The notes below the pieces were generated by a model, which worked only from the letters and a program-made list of their open reading frames with translations, searched no databases and was not told where the DNA came from. DNA of 6,108 nt, from assembly GCA_913060845.1 (NCBI GenBank), contig CAJXVF010000163.1, forward strand, positions 1 through 6,108, written 5' to 3'. Position numbers and translations under genes: made by a program. Shown piece by piece: positions 1-6,059 of the stretch; the first letter of the stretch is position 1, and every line of letters starts with the position of its first letter. Origin of the DNA: an uncultured Alphaproteobacteria bacterium (GTDB lineage Bacteria; Pseudomonadota; Alphaproteobacteria; Bin95).

Positions 1-390
1 GCGCTCATCGTCAGCGGTAAGTTCCGGCGGCGGAATATCGAACGAGCGGCGCCAGACCATAACTTGGTCCATGCCGTGCTTCTCAGCAGTTTCCGCCTTG
101 TTGAGGCCCTGCAAACCGCCATAACTGCGCTCATTCAAGCGCCAGTCTTTGATCACTGGCAGCCAACGCCGGTCCATTTCGTCCAGCGCAATCCACAGCG
201 TGCGGATAGCCCTGGTCAGGACGGAAGTGTAGCAAATATCAAAATCATAGCCCTGCTCGCGCAACATCCTGCCGCCTTCTCTGGCCTCTGCCTCACCTGC
301 TTCCGTCAGGTTAACGTCTTTCCAGCCCGTGAAGCGGTTTTCCAGGTTCCACTGGCTTTGGCCGTGGCGAATAAGAACAAGGTTCGACAT
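1..390 (-). CDS. gpmA: 2,3-bisphosphoglycerate-dependent phosphoglycerate mutase, 3'-truncated by the window edge
   Basis: This cytoplasmic glycolysis/gluconeogenesis enzyme interconverts 3- and 2-phosphoglycerate through a phosphohistidine intermediate. The visible 130 residues follow E. coli GpmA almost block by block. They include the LIRHGQS motif with phospho-acceptor His9 and the ENRFTGW segment at 17-23. [13 protein letters not shown] lies around 64-76, [17 protein letters not shown] around 85-101 with acid/base Glu87, and [13 protein letters not shown] near the end. The ATG at 390-388 is supported by an AGGA Shine-Dalgarno at 400-397, 6 nt upstream. Family members are about 230-250 residues, so roughly 100 residues, including the second active-site histidine, lie outside the window. 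The gene starts 85 bp after the permease stop, so it may be read through from upstream or have its own promoter. The identification is secure; only the 3' end is missing. Confidence 0.96.
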   Translation of the reverse strand, partial: MSNLVLIRHGQSQWNLENRFTGWKDVNLTEAGEAEAREGGRMLREQGYDFDICYTSVLTRAIRTLWIALDEMDRRWLPVIKDWRLNERSYGGLQGLNKAETAEKHGMDQVMVWRRSFDIPPPELTADDER

Positions 391-475
391 GTAGCGTCCT
401 ATCGGGAATCGAGATGTGTTGGACCAGAAGATAAGCACTCACCGGACATCTGCAAGGCAAGCTGCATCACTGCGC

Positions 476-973
476 CTAAGTGAGCAGTTGAGCGATGCCG
501 ATGGTGGTGAGCACGGCAAATGGCATACAGATCAGACCGCCGACATAGCGGCGCGCTGCCAAGCTGGCACCAAGCAGCGGATGCTCCCATAGGATGAAGC
601 GCTGGATGTTCACAATAGTCCAAGCGTTATAGAGCGTAAGCACCTGCGCCATTCCAGCATCTGCCTGGAGCAATCCAGCCGCGACGGGTAATACGACCAT
701 CGGCCCAGTCGGCAATAGCGACCCACCGAGCGCAGCCAACATAAGGCCAAGCATGCCGCTATCCGCACCAATCAAACGGCTGACGAACTGTTCCGGCAGA
801 AGTTCCCCCAGAAATCCGGCAATGAACGCTGCTGGGATCACAATCGGCAGAACACGCACACCTTGTTTCCAGGATATGCCAAGCACTTCGCGAACACTCT
901 TGCCTGGCTTCGCCCACACAATCATGCCCGCAAGTCCGGTGAGAGCAGCGACGATCAGGAGAGAAATGGACAT
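476..973 (-). CDS. Half-size permease, DUF318/ArsP_1-like, second of a pair
   Basis: This is a 165-residue inner-membrane protein. Hydrophobic segments lie at about 1-21, 41-60, 70-104, 110-130 and 143-164, with short basic loops such as WAKPGKSVREVL at 20-31. The layout and the central GGSLLPTGPMVVLPV block resemble one half of DUF318 (ArsP_1) permeases. At the matching place ArsP-type arsenic exporters usually carry a CSC-containing motif; here it is TGP, so organoarsenical export is not implied and the substrate is unknown. The ATG at 973-971 overlaps the TGA of the upstream paralogous gene (TGATG). It is preceded by a purine-rich AGGGGG stretch within the end of that gene, which suggests translational coupling. 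The stop is TAG at 478-476. The two proteins share the motif, the loop that follows and overall hydrophobicity, so they probably arose by duplication and assemble together. The family call is moderately sure; the function is inference. Confidence 0.72.
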   Translation of the reverse strand: MSISLLIVAALTGLAGMIVWAKPGKSVREVLGISWKQGVRVLPIVIPAAFIAGFLGELLPEQFVSRLIGADSGMLGLMLAALGGSLLPTGPMVVLPVAAGLLQADAGMAQVLTLYNAWTIVNIQRFILWEHPLLGASLAARRYVGGLICMPFAVLTTIGIAQLLT

Positions 974-1532
974 CAGCCAGCCCCCCTCTCAGCCGCTGGC
1001 GCTGAAGGCGGCTCTGTCAGTGGGAAATACCGGCGGATCAGCAATCCAGAGATAATTGGCAGCGGCAGAGCTGCCAGCACACGAAGGCCGCCCATTTCCA
1101 AACCGAAGAATGGTATCTCACAAACGAGAAGCCGGTTCAGCCCAATCGTTCCCCACCCGATGGCAAAGGCGACGCAGGCACCGGCGTCTGCCCCAGAGCG
1201 CGCAACAGCCAACATCAGTGGCATGATCACCCAAGGACCACCCGGCAACAGAGCTCCTGCCCCAGCGGCAATCGCCGCCCTTTCAGGCCAGACCCTGCAC
1301 AGAGCGCTCGGGCAATGGATTCTTTCGGGATCAGCACCGTCAGGAAGCCGAACAGCAGCATGCCCATCAGGATGCGCGGTGTCATGGTCTCCAAAATTCC
1401 AAGGTCCACCCAGAGCGCGCGGACAAACGCCGCCTCAACCTTTAGCCAGAGGCACAGAATGCCAAGGCCAATTGCCAGGCTCCATACATAGAGCGCCGGT
1501 CCATAGCCGCGAAAAAGTGATTTTTTGGCCAA
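973..1532 (-). pseudogene. Half-size permease, DUF318/ArsP_1-like, first of a pair, broken by a one-base frameshift
   Basis: Two overlapping reading frames together encode one permease. The N-terminal part runs from a TTG at 1532-1530 (MAKKSLFRGYG, membrane segments ALYVWSLAIGLGILCLWL and RILMGMLLFGFLTVLIP) to GSGLKG. It then drifts into a non-membrane tail with several Cys and Arg residues, stopping at 1227. The neighbouring frame picks up exactly there with AIAAGAGALLPGGPWVIMPL and ends with a TGA at 975-973. One missing base within about 1273-1280 (GGGCGGCG on the minus strand) would join them into a 186-residue protein. The joined sequence GSGLKG-x-AIAAGAGALLPGGP aligns with GADSGMLGLMLAALGGSLLPTGP of the downstream gene, which is strong evidence that one frame was intended. 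No upstream ATG lies in this frame; the TTG start has an AGGG 7 nt upstream and is uncertain. The break may be a real mutation or a sequencing error. Confidence 0.75.
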
Positions 1533-1595
1533 TTGGCTGCCCTGACTCCGCTGCCACTTCGGCTGCGCATGGAACGATCAAGTCAGGATAGATGG

Positions 1596-1612
1596 TTTCC
1601 CCAGCGGGGAAA
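1596..1612. repeat. Perfect 7-bp inverted repeat, 3-nt loop, between kinase and permease genes
   Basis: TTTCCCC (1596-1602) and GGGGAAA (1606-1612) pair perfectly around a 3-nt loop, in the 100-bp gap between the kinase stop and the permease start. No T-run follows on the minus strand, where the next bases are CATCTATCC, so it is not a standard intrinsic terminator. It could still limit read-through, stabilise the 3' end of the kinase mRNA, or be chance. Only the pairing itself is visible. Confidence 0.4.
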
Positions 1613-1632
1613 ACGCCCGGTAATATAGACGA

Positions 1633-2733
1633 TCAGGCTGCGACCTCTGCCTGCTTCGGTGCGGGGCGGTGGATCGTCCGTGACGCAGGCATAATCACCC
1701 GCACGGTCGTTCCTTCATTAACAACACTCTCGATCTCAAACACGCCGCCATGCAGTTCCGCCAACTGCTTGCAAAGCGGTAGCCCAAGAACCGTACCGTG
1801 ATATTCACGGGTCAATTGGTTATCGAGCTGTACGAACGGCTCCATAACGCGTTCAAGGTCATCTGCAGGAATACCGATGCCTGTGTCACTGGTTTCCATA
1901 ACCACGCCACCATCTGCACTCTGATAAGTCCGAACGTAAACAGAGCCGCCAGATGCCGTGAACTTGGCGGCGTTCGAAGCAAGGTTCAGCAGGATCTGCC
2001 GCATACGACGTTTGTCGCCGCGGAAGTTTGGTGTGCCAGGCTCCGGCTGCGATAGAATTTTGATATCACGGGCTGCTTCGGTTTTGCTGACAATCCGCAC
2101 GGTTTCATCAACGATGCTGGCTGGATCAACAAGCTCATCCCGAAGATCAACCATCCCAGATTCGACTTTGGCCAAATCCAGCAGATCATTGATGACGGAA
2201 AGCAGATGCGCGCCTGACGTGTAGATATCGGCGGCATAGATGCGATATTCGTCGGACCCGACGGGCCCGAGCGCTTCGGAACGGATGATTTCAGAGAAAC
2301 CCAGGATCGCATTGAGCGGCGTGCGCAACTCATGGCTCATCATCGCTAGGAATTGCGTTTTGGCGTGGTTTGCGGCTTCAGCGTCATCCCGTGCTTTAGC
2401 GACTTCGCTTGCACGTTGGATCAGTAAAGCGACCTCTGTCTGCAATTTATCCCGCTCAGCCTCAGTTTCGGCCAGGCGTGGGTCAGGCTCGGCAGGTGTG
2501 GCGAGGTCAGCCTTCAATTGCGCTAGCTCTGCACGCTGCTTCTGCATCCGCAAGCCGAGCATAACCGCAACCATGCTAACGAGAGCCAGTCCAAGCCACG
2601 GCAGTGCAGACCCGCCCGCTGGCGCAATAGCGCCATCAGCAGCTATGGCGGCCTTGGACGCACACGTGAACGCCAGCGTGGCGGTTAGGCCAGTCAGTGC
2701 GCGAACGAGGCAGTGGGCGTTGAAATGCGGCAA
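1633..2733 (-). CDS. Membrane sensor histidine kinase (HisKA + HATPase_c), PleC/DivJ/PdhS-like
   Basis: This 366-residue kinase autophosphorylates on His and passes phosphate to a response regulator; none is encoded nearby. Residues 1-31 look like a signal peptide (basic R11, hydrophobic 12-25, possible cleavage after AIA). One membrane segment follows at about 44-61, then a charged coiled-coil linker at about 62-125. The HisKA domain starts near 124 with SHELRTPLNAILGF, phospho-acceptor His134. The following DIYTSGAHLLSVINDLLDLAK resembles the alphaproteobacterial PleC/DivJ/PdhS group that acts on DivK/PleD-type regulators. The ATPase domain has an N-box with Asn254, a G1 box DTGIGIP at 283-289 and an F-box EPFVQLD at 298-304. 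The G2 box reads GTVLGL at 313-318 where GTGLGL is usual, a Val in place of a lid glycine. There is essentially no periplasmic sensor domain. The start is a TTG (2733-2731), the only usual start codon after an in-frame TAA seven codons upstream; its Shine-Dalgarno is weak. A CtrA-type box lies 53 bp upstream. Confidence 0.9.
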   Translation of the reverse strand: MPHFNAHCLVRALTGLTATLAFTCASKAAIAADGAIAPAGGSALPWLGLALVSMVAVMLGLRMQKQRAELAQLKADLATPAEPDPRLAETEAERDKLQTEVALLIQRASEVAKARDDAEAANHAKTQFLAMMSHELRTPLNAILGFSEIIRSEALGPVGSDEYRIYAADIYTSGAHLLSVINDLLDLAKVESGMVDLRDELVDPASIVDETVRIVSKTEAARDIKILSQPEPGTPNFRGDKRRMRQILLNLASNAAKFTASGGSVYVRTYQSADGGVVMETSDTGIGIPADDLERVMEPFVQLDNQLTREYHGTVLGLPLCKQLAELHGGVFEIESVVNEGTTVRVIMPASRTIHRPAPKQAEVAA

Positions 2734-2785
2734 ACGGATCTCGATTGGTTATGCGGAACCTTCCAGCACCATATCGAGCGACGCC

Positions 2786-2800
2786 TTAAACAAGGGTTAA
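2786..2800. promoter_or_regulatory. Candidate CtrA binding site, TTAA-N7-TTAA
   Basis: The two TTAA half-sites (2786-2789 and 2797-2800) are separated by exactly seven bases, which is the full CtrA box known from Caulobacter and other alphaproteobacteria. It sits in the only sizeable intergenic gap (2734-2859), 53 bp before the histidine kinase start. Under equal base frequencies an exact match to eight fixed positions in a 126-bp gap is expected about 0.002 times by chance, and less often in GC-rich DNA. The kinase it precedes looks like the PleC/DivJ group, which itself controls CtrA. Binding and the direction of regulation are inferred. Confidence 0.55.
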
Positions 2801-2821
2801 ATTGCTTCCCCCAAAATCCAA

Positions 2822-2843
2822 TAAAACCACTGCCTTCCAGGCA
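2822..2843 (-). terminator. Weak hairpin downstream of the M20 gene, possible terminator
   Basis: Reading the minus strand, TGCCT-GGA-AGGCA (2843-2831) forms a 5-bp stem with a 3-nt loop, followed by GTGG and TTTTATT. It lies 16 bp after the M20 peptidase stop, where the three-gene operon should end. The stem is short and the T-run is offset and interrupted, so termination is only a possibility. Confidence 0.25.
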
Positions 2844-2859
2844 TCAAAATCGCGGGAGC

Positions 2860-4242
2860 CTAACGACTTAACGTCCCGACATCCCAAAACAATCCAGCCA
2901 TAACCCGCAAACCGCTGCGGAGTGTTGGCCCCAGCGCATGTTCATCAGGTGCGTGCTGGCTGCAGCCTGCATAGGAATGCGGAACCCAAATCGTGGGCAT
3001 GCCAAGTGTGTCGGTGAACACATCATTGGGGATCGAGCCACCAAGGCTAGGCAGAAGCGCTGGCTTCTCGCCTGTTGTCTTGGCAAGCGAAGCCAGTGCG
3101 CGATCGACCCAGGGATCATCCAAGGGCGTGCGCGTTGCGGCCATAGCTCCACGGGTTGGCGCTGCTTCAATCATATCGTAGCCATTGGCGACCAGATGCG
3201 CCTGGATCGCTGGCAGAAACGCCTCATAGTCTGATCCAGCGACAAAACGGATCTGGCATACAGCCATCGCAGACGGTGGGATGGCGTTGACGGGTGCGGC
3301 TGGATTCCCAGACTCCATCGCCAGGATTTCCAGGGTATTCCATGCAAATACTCGCTCATTCGGCGTGAGGCCCGCAGCTCCCCACTCAGGCTCGATAACC
3401 GGCGCGCCCGGCCCGCCATCAACTTCCAGGTCGGCCAGTGCCGCACGGACAGCATTGGAAATCGGTTGCGGCTTTAAAGTATCCAGCAGCAAGCGACCCT
3501 TCCCATCGACAAGCGTCGAAATCGCGTTGACCAGCTGAACCGCCGGGTTCGAAATCAGCCCGCCCCAATTGCCAGAATGATGGCCGCCATCGCGGGCATT
3601 TATGGTTAATGAAAAGTTGGTGTTGCCCCGGCTGCCCAGGAAAATCGTGGGGCGATCTGCCTGAACACGTGGTCCATCTGAGGCGATCAAAACATCGGCA
3701 CGAAGCTTGTCTTTGTTGGCCGCAGCGAATTCCCTAAGCCCTTTTGAGCCCATCTCCTCACCGGTTTCCACCAGAACACGGAGATTAAAGCCGAGCGACC
3801 CGCGTTCCTGCAGCACTGCGGCAAGAGCTGCGAAATTGATCGTGTGCTGGCCTTTATTGTCCGCTGTGCCGCGCCCGTACCAGCGATCGCCCTCAACCGT
3901 GATTTCCCAAGGCTTCAGGCCATCGCGCCAACTCTCATCCTGCCCCCGCACCGTATCGCCATGGCCATAAACCAGGACTGTGGGAAGGCTATCGCCTTCA
4001 TGGCGTTCGGCAATCAACAGCGGTCCAGCATCAACAGGGTTCGGAAAAATTTTCCACGTGCAGCCAAGTTCTGCTTCGAGCGCTGGGCCAATATTTTCAT
4101 GAAGATAGCGTGCCAGTTCCGGTGCCCGTTCTGGCTCCTGGCTAGTGCTCTCAATCTTGATACGCTCGTTCAGAACATCGAAGAAAGCGCCATTGTCGAA
4201 CGCGTCCTCTACCCTTGCAATTGCGCCATTGCGATCACCCAT
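2860..4242 (-). CDS. M20 family zinc metallopeptidase (dipeptidase/carboxypeptidase/deacylase type)
   Basis: This 460-residue cytoplasmic di-zinc hydrolase belongs to the M20 family, whose members cleave dipeptides, C-terminal residues or N-acyl amino acids. Counting from the ATG at 4242, the zinc and catalytic residues are all present. VYGHGDTV carries His94 and Asp96, GRGTADNKGQ the bridging Asp128, and ETGEEMGSKG catalytic Glu162 and zinc-binding Glu163. ASDGP carries Asp189 and QHAPDEH zinc-binding His430. A lid/dimerisation domain containing HHSGNWGG (about 221-228) sits between the two halves of the catalytic domain. The length is normal for the family and the gene looks intact. The ATG is preferred over an in-frame GTG at 4248 because GGAGG at 4255-4251 lies 8 nt before the ATG but only 2 nt before the GTG. 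The start overlaps the dehydrogenase stop by 8 bp, indicating coupled translation. There is no signal peptide. The substrate cannot be told from the sequence. Confidence 0.93.
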   Translation of the reverse strand: MGDRNGAIARVEDAFDNGAFFDVLNERIKIESTSQEPERAPELARYLHENIGPALEAELGCTWKIFPNPVDAGPLLIAERHEGDSLPTVLVYGHGDTVRGQDESWRDGLKPWEITVEGDRWYGRGTADNKGQHTINFAALAAVLQERGSLGFNLRVLVETGEEMGSKGLREFAAANKDKLRADVLIASDGPRVQADRPTIFLGSRGNTNFSLTINARDGGHHSGNWGGLISNPAVQLVNAISTLVDGKGRLLLDTLKPQPISNAVRAALADLEVDGGPGAPVIEPEWGAAGLTPNERVFAWNTLEILAMESGNPAAPVNAIPPSAMAVCQIRFVAGSDYEAFLPAIQAHLVANGYDMIEAAPTRGAMAATRTPLDDPWVDRALASLAKTTGEKPALLPSLGGSIPNDVFTDTLGMPTIWVPHSYAGCSQHAPDEHALGPTLRSGLRVMAGLFWDVGTLSR

Positions 4243-5128
4243 TATCACGCCCTCCGCCGCGCACTTGCGGCTCTATGATATCCAGGATTTTGCGGGTGGT
4301 TTCTTTGACCTCGCGCCGCCGTTGGGCAACGTCCTTGCCCGCCCATTTATAGAAACCCTCACCGGCGTCCGCGCCAGTGCGACCACTAACAGGCAGGTCC
4401 TGAACCCACTGAATGGCCGTGCGGCCAAGGTGCAGGTTCGGAATGATCTCTGATTGCGACTTCGCGTGAACAACCAGCCCGCCCAAGTCTTTCACCTCAA
4501 TCAGACCACCGGCGCACATGCGCGGACCGAAGGCGAGGCGGGCGAATTTATCTACATCCTCGACCGAGCAAAACCCTTCCTGCACCATCCAGTAAGCCTC
4601 ATGCAGCATCGCATGCTGAAGCCGATTGAAGAGCGCGCCAACGATGGGACGATTGAGCATTACGACTTCTTTTCCGGTCCGCTCCAGTGCTGCTTTAACG
4701 CGGACAGCAGTGTCATCAGACGTGGTGGAAATACGGATTTCTTCTACGCAGGCAAAGGCTTCTGCTGGCTGTAGGTAATGCACGCCAAGGAAGTTCTCTT
4801 TGTGCTGCAGAGGCTTTGCCAATTCCTCCAAGTCGAGGCCGGACGTGTTGGTAGAGATCACCGTCGCCCCGCCCCATTTAGCTTCCATTTCCGCATACAA
4901 CGCATGCTTTGGTGGAATATCTTCTGGGAAGTTTTCGGAGACGAAATCTGGCGCTTCATCTGGCAATTCAGAAACTGCCTGCATCCCTTCGGGCGCAGAT
5001 GCCAGAACTCGTGCCGGGTCCCGCGTTAGGATCGTGACATCGAATCCGGCGTCGTGGAAGGATGTAGCAACCCCTTTGCCCATTACGCCAAAGCCCGCGA
5101 TCAATACGGACTGGATTGGTTTAGCCAT
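4235..5128 (-). CDS. 3-hydroxyacyl-CoA dehydrogenase family protein, NAD-dependent
   Basis: This 297-residue cytoplasmic oxidoreductase is of the L-3-hydroxyacyl-CoA dehydrogenase type, which oxidises a 3-hydroxy group to a ketone using NAD. An N-terminal Rossmann fold begins SVLIAGFGVMGKG, with GxGxxG at 12-17. Residues matching the family's catalytic set are Ser96 (NTSG), His117 (GVHYLQP), Glu129 (CVEEIR) and Asn168 (GALFNRLQHAML). The C-terminal helical domain ends with the usual glycine-rich GADAGEGFYKW (252-262). One departure is HYLQP where the family normally has HFFNP. The sequence is not clearly closer to fatty-acid FadB/Hbd enzymes than to relatives acting on small hydroxy acids or carnitine, so the substrate is open. 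The ATG at 5128 lies 3 nt after the MlrC stop and has a clear AGGAG 8 nt upstream. It overlaps the M20 start by 8 bp, so it is the middle gene of a three-gene operon. Confidence 0.88.
   Translation of the reverse strand: MAKPIQSVLIAGFGVMGKGVATSFHDAGFDVTILTRDPARVLASAPEGMQAVSELPDEAPDFVSENFPEDIPPKHALYAEMEAKWGGATVISTNTSGLDLEELAKPLQHKENFLGVHYLQPAEAFACVEEIRISTTSDDTAVRVKAALERTGKEVVMLNRPIVGALFNRLQHAMLHEAYWMVQEGFCSVEDVDKFARLAFGPRMCAGGLIEVKDLGGLVVHAKSQSEIIPNLHLGRTAIQWVQDLPVSGRTGADAGEGFYKWAGKDVAQRRREVKETTRKILDIIEPQVRGGGRDNG
4251..4255 (-). promoter_or_regulatory. Ribosome binding site GGAGG for the M20 gene
   Basis: GGAGG on the minus strand ends 8 nt before the ATG at 4242-4240 and lies inside the 3' end of the dehydrogenase gene. 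Its spacing decides for this ATG and against the GTG at 4248-4246. Confidence 0.75.
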
Positions 5129-5131
5129 TGA

Positions 5132-6059
5132 TTATGCTCCTGAATTGACGCCAGTGGGCATAACCCGCACCCCGGCGCGTAAACGTGTGAAAGGCAATGC
5201 ATTTGGAAACGCCGCCATCGCACCTGGTGAAGCCACATCCAAAACCGCATCTGCGATTGGCTGGAAATGGCCCCTAAAGTGCGCAGAACTCTTGATGCCA
5301 AGAAACCGCATGGCGCCGGGTTCAATACCGACATGGCGGAAGAATTCTTGGTCTGCGGCCTGCACACGCTTGCCGACGACGACGATATCTATCCCGCCAA
5401 TCCGCAACCGCGCCATTGGGTGCAGATCCATTCGCCCGCCTTTATACAGAGGCCCCGAAGCGATCATTCGCCCAGATGGCGCGCAGATGACTTTGAAATT
5501 TCCGGTAAGCGGCGAGTCGCCGGGCACATCATGCTTTCCGCCAAGTGCGACCGATATCTCAGCCCCCTCCCCTGCGCGTGCAGCGATAGTCGCCACATGA
5601 GGATCGAAGACGAGGCCCGCGGCGGCGTTCTCCACTCCTGCATCCAACATGGCCTTGATCAGGCCCATGGTATCGCCCGTGCCACCAGCGCCTGGGTTAT
5701 CTTGGATATCGGCTAGAACGATAGGACGCTTAGCACTTACTGCCAGACGCATAGCTTCAGCAACGGCCGCCACTGGCCCGAGCACATCACCGCCCCAATC
5801 CTGCTCCCGCGCTTCAACCATTTCTGCGAGCCGGTTGACGGCGGCTTCAGCCGCGTCCTGGTCCGATGCATAGCCGTACACACTTGGCCCGCAATCCGGA
5901 ATGTCGGCGGCTGGAAATCCGCCAGCGAATGTCAACAATACGCCAGTTTCCGCCTCAATATCCGCAACAGCAGCAACAATCACATCTGCGGGCGCACGCA
6001 TGGTGCATCCAGCGAAAAGTGGGATCAGGAAAGGCGTTTGTCGGAAGGCAAAAGCTGGG
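5132..6059 (-). CDS. M81 family metallopeptidase (MlrC-like), C-terminal part, 5'-truncated by the contig end
   Basis: The 308 visible residues are the C-terminal portion of an M81 (microcystinase C-like) protein; complete members are near 500 residues. The fragment opens with RQTPFLIPLFAGCT, which matches the junction after the N-terminal catalytic domain. LLTFAGGFPAADIPDCG follows at about 41-57. The hallmark MlrC C-domain stretch ADIQDNPGAGGTGDT spans 116-130 and IKSSAHFRGHFQPIAD spans 255-270. It stops with TAA at 5134-5132. The N-terminal domain that holds the metal ligands is missing, so activity cannot be judged. Genomic sequence ends at 6059: an apparent start (MGSEMCIRDS) and first ten codons seen further out are adapter sequence, not protein. 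The gene leads a tight operon with the dehydrogenase and M20 peptidase. Despite the name, nothing here indicates microcystin breakdown; neither mlrA nor mlrB is seen. Confidence 0.88.
5137..5141 (-). promoter_or_regulatory. Ribosome binding site AGGAG for the dehydrogenase gene
   Basis: AGGAG on the minus strand lies 8 nt before the ATG at 5128-5126, inside the last codons of the MlrC-type gene. It confirms the dehydrogenase start and the close coupling of the two genes. Confidence 0.75.

Noticed and set aside
428..455. Possible gpmA promoter (TTGCAG, 16 nt, TATCTT on the minus strand)
   Set aside because: The match to -35/-10 consensus is partial, and alphaproteobacterial promoters diverge from it, so this is not distinguishable from chance.
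1227..1272. C-terminal tail RRLPLGQELCCRVVLG of the first permease frame as real protein
   Set aside because: It lies after the frameshift, lacks membrane character, and overlaps the alternative frame that matches the paralogue.
863..1591. Plus-strand ORF of 242 codons, and other long plus-strand ORFs at 64-483, 2240-2800, 3844-4278 and 4800-5600
   Set aside because: Each lies opposite a well-supported minus-strand gene. Their translations are low-complexity or rich in Arg, Ser and Pro with no recognisable domain.
4243..4248. GTG start for the M20 gene, two codons upstream of the ATG
   Set aside because: The GGAGG site would be only 2 nt from this GTG, whereas it is 8 nt from the ATG at 4242.
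5132..6059. Microcystin degradation (mlr) gene cluster
   Set aside because: Only an MlrC-family C-terminal part is present. The neighbours are a dehydrogenase and an M20 peptidase, not mlrA, mlrB or mlrD, and M81 proteins are widespread outside microcystin degraders.
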